From Brumimicrobium sp033722555 (GTDB lineage: Bacteria > Bacteroidota > Bacteroidia > Flavobacteriales_D > Crocinitomicaceae): a stretch of 64,000 bases of DNA. Numbering within the stretch: the stretch's first letter is position 1; the number at the start of each line of letters is the position of its first letter. Positions 58,413 to 64,000 of this stretch are shown here, piece after piece. The position numbers were made by a program, and so were the translations under genes. The stretch covers positions 155,162 through 219,161 of the forward strand of contig JAWVYS010000001.1 in the NCBI GenBank assembly GCA_033722555.1. The letters run 5' to 3'. The notes below the pieces were generated by a model. The model did no database searches. It worked only from the letters and a program-made list of their open reading frames with translations, and had not been told where the DNA came from.

Positions 58413-59731
58413 TGGACAAATTAATGCTCATCCTAGTTGTGCTTATGATTTCAGTTAAACCATGGGCACAAAAGTTTTCTCTTTTTGAGGCACAGAATTA
58501 TGCCCTTGAAAATACAGAGGATATAAGAATCAAGGAACTGGACTTAGAAACTGCTAAAAAGCAGGTGATCGAAACCCGCGCAATGGGCTTGCCTCAAATA
58601 AACTCTGAAATGAACTTTCAGAACTTTTTGAATATTCCGGTTCAGGTAGTAGACGGTTCTTTTATCGGGCAGCCCGGGACGCTTGTAAGTTTTCGTGCCG
58701 GAACTGATTTTAATGCCAATGCCGGAATTACATTCAGTCAGCTGATCTTCGACGGATCGTATATCATCGGTTTGCGCGTTTCAAAATTTTATACTGAGTT
58801 TGTTTCAACGAGTATTCAACGATCAAAAGAACAAGTATTGTTTGATGTTACAAGGGCTTACGAAATGGCACTTATAAGTGAAAAAAACAAAAAGTTCGTA
58901 GATACCCTCGTTTTGATAACAGAAGACCTTAAAAAGAAGCAAGAGCATCTCTACGAAACAGGAATGATCCTCGCGGAAGATTTGGATCAGACGGAATACG
59001 CTTTGCTCAGTGCTAAAGCCAATCAAACGGCTGCCAGCTTGTCCTATAAGAACGCCATTACTATGCTAAAACTGACGATGGCTTACCCCCTCGATGAAAA
59101 CATTGAACTTACCGATGAGCTGGAAAATGTACTGAACGAACAGCTTACGGATTTGAGTGGAGATTATCAGAATAATTTGCAGCTCGAACTCCTTCAGAAG
59201 CAGAAAACTTTGTCCGAATACGATCTGCAGAACATAAAGATGCGCCATTTCCCGAGACTTTCAGGTTTTTTCAATCATCGTTATGATGCATATAGGAATG
59301 AATTCAGCTTTTTTGATTCGAATGAAGAATGGTTTAACCAAACTGTTTGGGGTGTTAAACTTACCATTCCAATTTTTTCGAGTGGTGAGCGCTGGGCAAA
59401 AACTCAGAAAGCTCAAATTGCTATAAAACAGAATGAATTTTCTATTCAACAGATGGAACGCACACTTCAGGCTCAGGAAATTCAGATAAAAAATAATCTT
59501 GAAAGCGCCAGAACCAATCTACATTTACAGGAGGAAAATATAAAACTGGCAAGAAAGATTTACAACAATTCACTGATAAAAGCAGAGCTTGGAAAAGAAA
59601 GCAGTATTCTGACCACACAAAAATACAATCAGCTTATAGCAGCTCAGTCACAGTATGTGAGCGCAATGATAGAAGTCTTCAATGCTAAACTTGAACTGGA
59701 TCGATTATATAATAACATCATTAGAAAATAA
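58412..59731 (+). CDS. TolC family outer membrane efflux protein
   Basis: A 439-aa outer-membrane channel with a signal peptide (ending near PWAQ). The long amphipathic helices of the TolC family are recognisable: KFSLFEAQNYALENTEDIRIKEL-type start near residue 20, and the second repeat ending AAQSQYVSAMIEVFNAKLELDRLYNNI. It should join with the adaptor and RND pump encoded next (9-bp gap) in a tripartite exporter. Its ATG overlaps the tetR stop by one base. Confidence 0.92.
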   Translation: MDKLMLILVVLMISVKPWAQKFSLFEAQNYALENTEDIRIKELDLETAKKQVIETRAMGLPQINSEMNFQNFLNIPVQVVDGSFIGQPGTLVSFRAGTDFNANAGITFSQLIFDGSYIIGLRVSKFYTEFVSTSIQRSKEQVLFDVTRAYEMALISEKNKKFVDTLVLITEDLKKKQEHLYETGMILAEDLDQTEYALLSAKANQTAASLSYKNAITMLKLTMAYPLDENIELTDELENVLNEQLTDLSGDYQNNLQLELLQKQKTLSEYDLQNIKMRHFPRLSGFFNHRYDAYRNEFSFFDSNEEWFNQTVWGVKLTIPIFSSGERWAKTQKAQIAIKQNEFSIQQMERTLQAQEIQIKNNLESARTNLHLQEENIKLARKIYNNSLIKAELGKESSILTTQKYNQLIAAQSQYVSAMIEVFNAKLELDRLYNNIIRK

Positions 59732-59740
59732 ATCTCACCA

Positions 59741-60862
59741 ATGAAAAAAATAGTAACTCCCGCATTTCTCATTTTAACCGCCATCGCTGTATTTAGTTGT
59801 GGACCAAAAGGCGATATTGAGAAACTGAAAGAGAAAAGAGCCGAACTGAAATCGGAACTTTCAGAATTAGATGAAAAGATACGCAGTCTTGATACCTCTA
59901 AAGAGATGCGTTTACCACTTGTTAAACCCGGTGAGGTGAAAATCGGCAAATTTGAACACCATGTCATCGTTCAAGGGGATGTTATTACCGATAAGGCAGT
60001 TACTATCAATGCTGAGGCAAATGGGATTATTCAATCGGTAGAGGTTAAAGAGGGTCAGCGTGTAAGAACCGGACAGGTTCTTGCAAGAATTGATACCGAG
60101 ATCCTTCAGCGGAATATTGAGGAATTAAAAACCCGCTTGGACTTTGCTGAGTATACTTACAACAAACAGAAAGAGCTGAAACAACGAGGAGTAGGTACTG
60201 AGTTCGAACTTGAACAGGCTGAAAATCAGTATGAAGCACTGCAATATCAACTCAAAACACTGAAAGCCCAGCAGGCCAAAACCATCGTAAAGGCTCCTTT
60301 TGATGGTGTGGTGGATGAAATATTCATGCACCAGGGTGAAATGGCTGGTGTCCAGGCTCCGTTATTAAGATTAGTAAATAATAGCAATGTACGCATTGTC
60401 GGAAATATATCTGAGGCCTATTATACCAAAGTAAAGGAAGGATCAATCGCCAAAGCTTATTTTCCTACCCTTAAAGACACGTTGAATCTGAAGATTTCTT
60501 CCATCGGTAATTTTATCCATCCTACAAACAGAACTTTCCGCGTACAGGCTGATGTAGAAAACAACAAGGTTTTATTACCCAATATGCTTGCCGAACTCCA
60601 GGTCACCGATCTCTCACTCGATTCTGCAGTGATTGTGCCGGCTCGTGCGGTGCTTAAATCGCAGAATAACGAGGATTATATCTTCATTTTGAACAAAAAA
60701 GATGATGCTTTTAAAGCAGAGAAAATTTTTGTTGAGATTATTAGCCAGCAGAAAGGAGAGACTGCAATACGTCCTAAAACGCGTGCATTGAAAGAAGGTG
60801 AAAAAGTAGTGATTGACGGTGGCCGAGGAATAACAGAAAATGATATCGTAAGAACGTTTTAA
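59741..60862 (+). CDS. RND efflux periplasmic adaptor (membrane fusion) lipoprotein
   Basis: A 373-aa adaptor joining the RND pump to TolC. A signal ending in a lipobox-like VFSC is followed by a coiled coil (about 25-50), then the lipoyl half-motif GIIQSVEVKEGQRVRTGQVLARID (residues about 88-112, here cited by position with core VEVKEGQRV), a helical hairpin (about 115-170), the second lipoyl half (TIVKAPFDGVVDEIF), and a beta-barrel domain. It should be anchored by lipid to the inner membrane. It lies 9 bp both from tolC and from the pump gene. Confidence 0.93.
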   Translation: MKKIVTPAFLILTAIAVFSCGPKGDIEKLKEKRAELKSELSELDEKIRSLDTSKEMRLPLVKPGEVKIGKFEHHVIVQGDVITDKAVTINAEANGIIQSVEVKEGQRVRTGQVLARIDTEILQRNIEELKTRLDFAEYTYNKQKELKQRGVGTEFELEQAENQYEALQYQLKTLKAQQAKTIVKAPFDGVVDEIFMHQGEMAGVQAPLLRLVNNSNVRIVGNISEAYYTKVKEGSIAKAYFPTLKDTLNLKISSIGNFIHPTNRTFRVQADVENNKVLLPNMLAELQVTDLSLDSAVIVPARAVLKSQNNEDYIFILNKKDDAFKAEKIFVEIISQQKGETAIRPKTRALKEGEKVVIDGGRGITENDIVRTF

Positions 60863-60871
60863 TTCAAAATC

Positions 60872-63800
60872 ATGTCAGAAAATAATTTCAAACGATTTGC
60901 ACTTTCCAACTGGTCCGTAAAGAACACGAAAACGGTATTCCTGCTTATCATTATCATCTTCATCGGAGGTATAATGTCCTACCAGTCGATGCCAAAGGAA
61001 AATTTTCCGGAACTTCAAATACCTGAAATATATATAGGTATTGCAAAGCCCGGATCTTCGCCGTCATACATGTCTGATAAGATCGCTGAAGCGATTGAAA
61101 AGGAGGTAGCCACAATTAAACTCGTCGATGAGATTAATGCGACCTCGACCCACGGTTATACTACTATTCGCATAAAATTTGATTTTAAAATTGATGTGAA
61201 TGAAGCCTTAACCAAGGTTAAGGATGCAGTTGACCAGGCAAGAACGGAACCCGATTTTCCTGGCCTTCCGGTTGAACCGAACATATTTGAAATGAATCCG
61301 AGTGACTTTCCAATCATGAATATAAACCTGAGTGGTAAAGGTTCTCAAACGCTTAAGGAAATCGGCCAGGATTTGGAGGAGCGCATCGAAGATCTCCCTG
61401 AGATAAATGAGGTGAACATACGTGGTGTTCAGGAAGAGGAAATGCGCATAGATGTTGACAGGCTCAAGGCGGAAGCTGTAAGTGTTTCACTCACAGATAT
61501 TGAAAATGCAGTAAAAGCCGAGAACACAACTATTTCCGGAGGAGAGATTCTCATGAATGGTTTGAGGAAAACAATCATGATCGATGGTGAATTCAAGAAT
61601 GCTGAACAGCTTGGAAATATAATTGTAAAACAGGACGATTATATGCCTGTAAGACTGAAAGACGTTGCTACGGTTTATTTCGGGGATGGCGATACTACGT
61701 CGTATGCGCGTGAATTCGGAGAACCGGTGGTGATGCTTGATGTGATTAAACAAGGGGGAGAAAACCTACTTGATGCCGCTGTCAAAATCAACGACTTGAT
61801 TAAGGAGGCAAAAGAAACGAATATTATACCGGACGGAGTTTCAGTCTCTATCACCAATGATCAATCTACCCAGACGAGAGACATGGTTTCTAACCTTGAA
61901 AACTCCATCATTTTTGGAATTATTCTGGTTACCATTGTCTTACTTTTTTTCTTAGGCTCTCGGAATGCGCTTTTTGTTGGGGTTGCTATACCCTTGTCGA
62001 TGCTGATGTCCTTCCTTATTCTTGATGCCATGGGGGTAACCCTGAACGTAATGGTTCTGTTTTCTCTGGTTCTAGCACTCGGTATGCTCGTCGACAACGG
62101 TATTGTGGTTGTTGAGAATATTTATCGACTCATGGATGAGGAGGATTATTCCATGATGAAGGCTGCTATTGTTGGTGTTAGCGAAGTGGCCTGGCCAATT
62201 ATTGCTTCTACGGCTACAACCTTGGCTGCATTTGTGCCTCTTGCTTTATGGCCGGGTATCTTTGGAGAGTTCATGAAATATCTGCCGATAACATTGATGA
62301 TTGTTTTGGGCTCTTCGCTTTTTGTTGCCTTGGTCATCAACCCTGTACTAACGTCCCTTTACATGAAGGTGGACCAGAATAAACCGAGTAAAAAGAAAGG
62401 CGTTATTTACGGACTGATTTTTATTTCAGTAGGACTTGTATTTGTTTTTATGAATGTTATTGCCTTTGGTAATATTCTCGTGCTGATTGGTATCATTGCA
62501 ATTTCAAATATTTATGTTTTTCATCCGGGAACCATTTATTTTCAACGTAAATTTTTACCCGTTCTTGAAAGAGCCTACAGAAATTTCCTAACCTTCGCAC
62601 TTACAGGATCCAGACCGGTTGTTTTCATAATCGGAACTTTTGTTTTGTTGATTGTGTCTGTAATACTGGTAGGTGTGTTCCAGCCCAAAGTAGAATTCTT
62701 TCCCCAAAATCAGCCGAAGTTTGTCAATATTTTCATTAGCCATCCTATAGGAACAGATATTCGAATTACCAATCAGTCCACTTTGCTCTTAGAAGACAAG
62801 GTTAATGAAATTTTGGAGCCCTATTTCAAGGATACTGTGGGACAAAAGAAGGATGCTCACATCATTCAATCAATTATCTCTCAGGTTGGTAAGGGTACCA
62901 GTGAAAACCCAATGGGTGATATGGGAGATTCTCCACACAAGGCGAAGATCACGGTGAATTTCGCTGAGTTCGAATACAGGGATTCTGTGAATGCCACATC
63001 TCACATTCTGAAAGAATTACAAGAAGGACTGCGCGGCATTTTGCCTGCTGATGTTCAATTGTCGATACAAAAGAATTCTGAAGGCCCGCCTCAGGAACCT
63101 CCGATCAACATTGAAATAACGAGCAAGGTAGAGGCGAATTATAAGGATCTTATACTGGCCGCTACAAATATGAAGAATTATCTTGAACGCCAAAAGGTTG
63201 AAGGCGTGGACGAACTTAAACTGAATGTTGAGGCTACCCGTCCCGAAATTCCAATTGAGGTTGATCGCGATCAGGTTCGTTTACTGAACGCCTCAACGAG
63301 TCAGGTAGGTATGGCGATCCGAATGGCATTGTTAGGCCAGGATGTGAGCACCTACACCAGGGATGAGGAGAATTACGATATCGTTGTTAGATTTAAAAAT
63401 GAAGACAGGTATGATCTGGACGCACTACTGGATCAGAAACTTATGTTCAGAAACAACAAAGGTGCTCTCTTGAATATTCCTATTCGCAGTGTTGTTAAAG
63501 ATCCGAGAGAAAATATTTCTTACACGGGCGTTGTTCGTAAAGATCAGACCCCTATGGTAATAATTCAATCGGATGTGCTGGAAGGCTTCAATGCCAACGA
63601 AGTAGTAGCAGAACTGAAAGAAAAAGCGCTGGATTATAAAGTTGAAGGGGAGCTGCCTGCAGATATGCAGTATAAATTCACCGGTCAGCAGGAGGAACAG
63701 GCTCAGGAAATGGAATTTTTGAGCAAGGCACTTATAATTGCTGTCTTTTTGATAATGCTGATAATCGTTACTCAATTTAACTCTTATTCTACACCGGCGA

Positions 63801-64000
63801 TTATCCTGTTTTCGGTAGTTTTATCGCTGATCGGAGTCTTTTTAGGACTTATTTTGAGCGGCCAGACCTTTGTGATTATTATGACGATGATAGGTATTAT
63901 CTCCCTCGCAGGTGTGGTGGTGAATAACGCCATTGTACTGATAGATTACACCAACATCATTCGTGGCAACCGAAGGGAAGAACTTGGACTTACGGAATAC
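60872..64000 (+). CDS. RND efflux pump permease, AcrB-like (cut by window edge)
   Basis: The ATG at 60872 opens a frame that runs to the window end (1043 codons) without a stop, translated by hand. It starts MSENNFKRFALSNWSVKN, then a first membrane helix and MPKENFPELQIPEIYI, which corresponds to the TM1 and porter start of AcrB-type HAE/HME pumps. Helix 4 contains LALGMLVDNGIVVVENIY (about residue 405), and the C-terminal repeat has GVVVNNAIVLIDYTN (about 1018), as in proton-driven RND pumps with acidic relay residues. Substrate unknown. It completes the tripartite exporter; only the last part is missing. Confidence 0.92.
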   Translation, partial: MSENNFKRFALSNWSVKNTKTVFLLIIIIFIGGIMSYQSMPKENFPELQIPEIYIGIAKPGSSPSYMSDKIAEAIEKEVATIKLVDEINATSTHGYTTIRIKFDFKIDVNEALTKVKDAVDQARTEPDFPGLPVEPNIFEMNPSDFPIMNINLSGKGSQTLKEIGQDLEERIEDLPEINEVNIRGVQEEEMRIDVDRLKAEAVSVSLTDIENAVKAENTTISGGEILMNGLRKTIMIDGEFKNAEQLGNIIVKQDDYMPVRLKDVATVYFGDGDTTSYAREFGEPVVMLDVIKQGGENLLDAAVKINDLIKEAKETNIIPDGVSVSITNDQSTQTRDMVSNLENSIIFGIILVTIVLLFFLGSRNALFVGVAIPLSMLMSFLILDAMGVTLNVMVLFSLVLALGMLVDNGIVVVENIYRLMDEEDYSMMKAAIVGVSEVAWPIIASTATTLAAFVPLALWPGIFGEFMKYLPITLMIVLGSSLFVALVINPVLTSLYMKVDQNKPSKKKGVIYGLIFISVGLVFVFMNVIAFGNILVLIGIIAISNIYVFHPGTIYFQRKFLPVLERAYRNFLTFALTGSRPVVFIIGTFVLLIVSVILVGVFQPKVEFFPQNQPKFVNIFISHPIGTDIRITNQSTLLLEDKVNEILEPYFKDTVGQKKDAHIIQSIISQVGKGTSENPMGDMGDSPHKAKITVNFAEFEYRDSVNATSHILKELQEGLRGILPADVQLSIQKNSEGPPQEPPINIEITSKVEANYKDLILAATNMKNYLERQKVEGVDELKLNVEATRPEIPIEVDRDQVRLLNASTSQVGMAIRMALLGQDVSTYTRDEENYDIVVRFKNEDRYDLDALLDQKLMFRNNKGALLNIPIRSVVKDPRENISYTGVVRKDQTPMVIIQSDVLEGFNANEVVAELKEKALDYKVEGELPADMQYKFTGQQEEQAQEMEFLSKALIIAVFLIMLIIVTQFNSYSTPAIILFSVVLSLIGVFLGLILSGQTFVIIMTMIGIISLAGVVVNNAIVLIDYTNIIRGNRREELGLTEY

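Noticed and set aside
1..64000. CRISPR arrays, tRNA/rRNA genes, insertion sequences, prophage
   Set aside because: Gaps are short and contain no regular direct-repeat array, cloverleaf, transposase or phage gene that I could recognise.

Overview
This 64 kb window is ordinary, densely coded chromosome from a member of the Bacteroidota, most likely a flavobacterium-like lineage. The evidence is a fused MurF-alanine racemase, secreted proteins ending in type IX secretion (T9SS) sorting domains, many lipoproteins, and start regions with the Bacteroidota -7 element TAnnTTTG, once with the full TTTG-N19-TAnnTTTG arrangement. I cannot name a genus. I saw no rRNA or tRNA gene, CRISPR array, prophage or intact insertion sequence.

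Layout. 1-1370 (minus): the start of an M23-type lipoprotein peptidase and a tryptophan 2,3-dioxygenase. 1662-6526 (plus): purD, a CNNM/CBS membrane protein and a SurA/PpiD-like foldase, closed by a strong hairpin terminator. 6669-7889 (minus): a HisKA_2 sensor kinase. 8044-9891 (plus): asnB. 9895-19942 (minus): reading in the direction of transcription, a redoxin and a T9SS-sorted serine protease, a terminator, then a tightly overlapping trio (beta-CASP hydrolase, lipoprotein, GT-C-like membrane protein), then tdk and murF-alr, which overlap by 4 bp.

20083-36074 (plus): an unknown exported protein, uridine kinase, a very large NtrY-like kinase, dxs, yebC, cvpA, a small barrel-like protein, an SLC13 permease, and a YhaO/YhaN (SbcD/SbcC-like) pair. 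36075-40005 (minus): ileS and an acyl-CoA thioesterase. 40204-42285 (plus): a TPR-SpoIIE phosphatase whose last 37 bp are repeated downstream. 42456-45049 (plus): an arsenic resistance operon (ArsR, DUF6428-like protein, ACR3 pump, thioredoxin-type arsenate reductase). 45185-47174 (minus): a frameshifted T9SS protein and a miniature T9SS-like protein, followed by a 442-bp gap.

47617-55694 (plus): paaZ, then a close-packed run of an MMPL-type RND transporter, rmlA, a polyprenyl diphosphate synthase and RNase D. 55780-57227: a lipoprotein and a CTP-synthase-like amidotransferase relative without its cysteine. 57224-57697 (minus): rnhA. From 57798 (plus): TetR, TolC, an RND adaptor and an RND pump cut by the window edge, headed by a large palindrome that is probably the repressor operator.

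Most genes are housekeeping (purines, isoprenoids, cell wall, translation, nucleotide salvage) mixed with envelope and stress functions. I found no convincing wholly new multi-gene system. The best second looks are the tetR palindrome, the MurF domain with an altered P-loop, the cysteine-less amidotransferase, the unusual cysteine layout of the ars regulator, the start codons lying only a few bases after -7 elements, and the beta-CASP/lipoprotein/GT-C unit.
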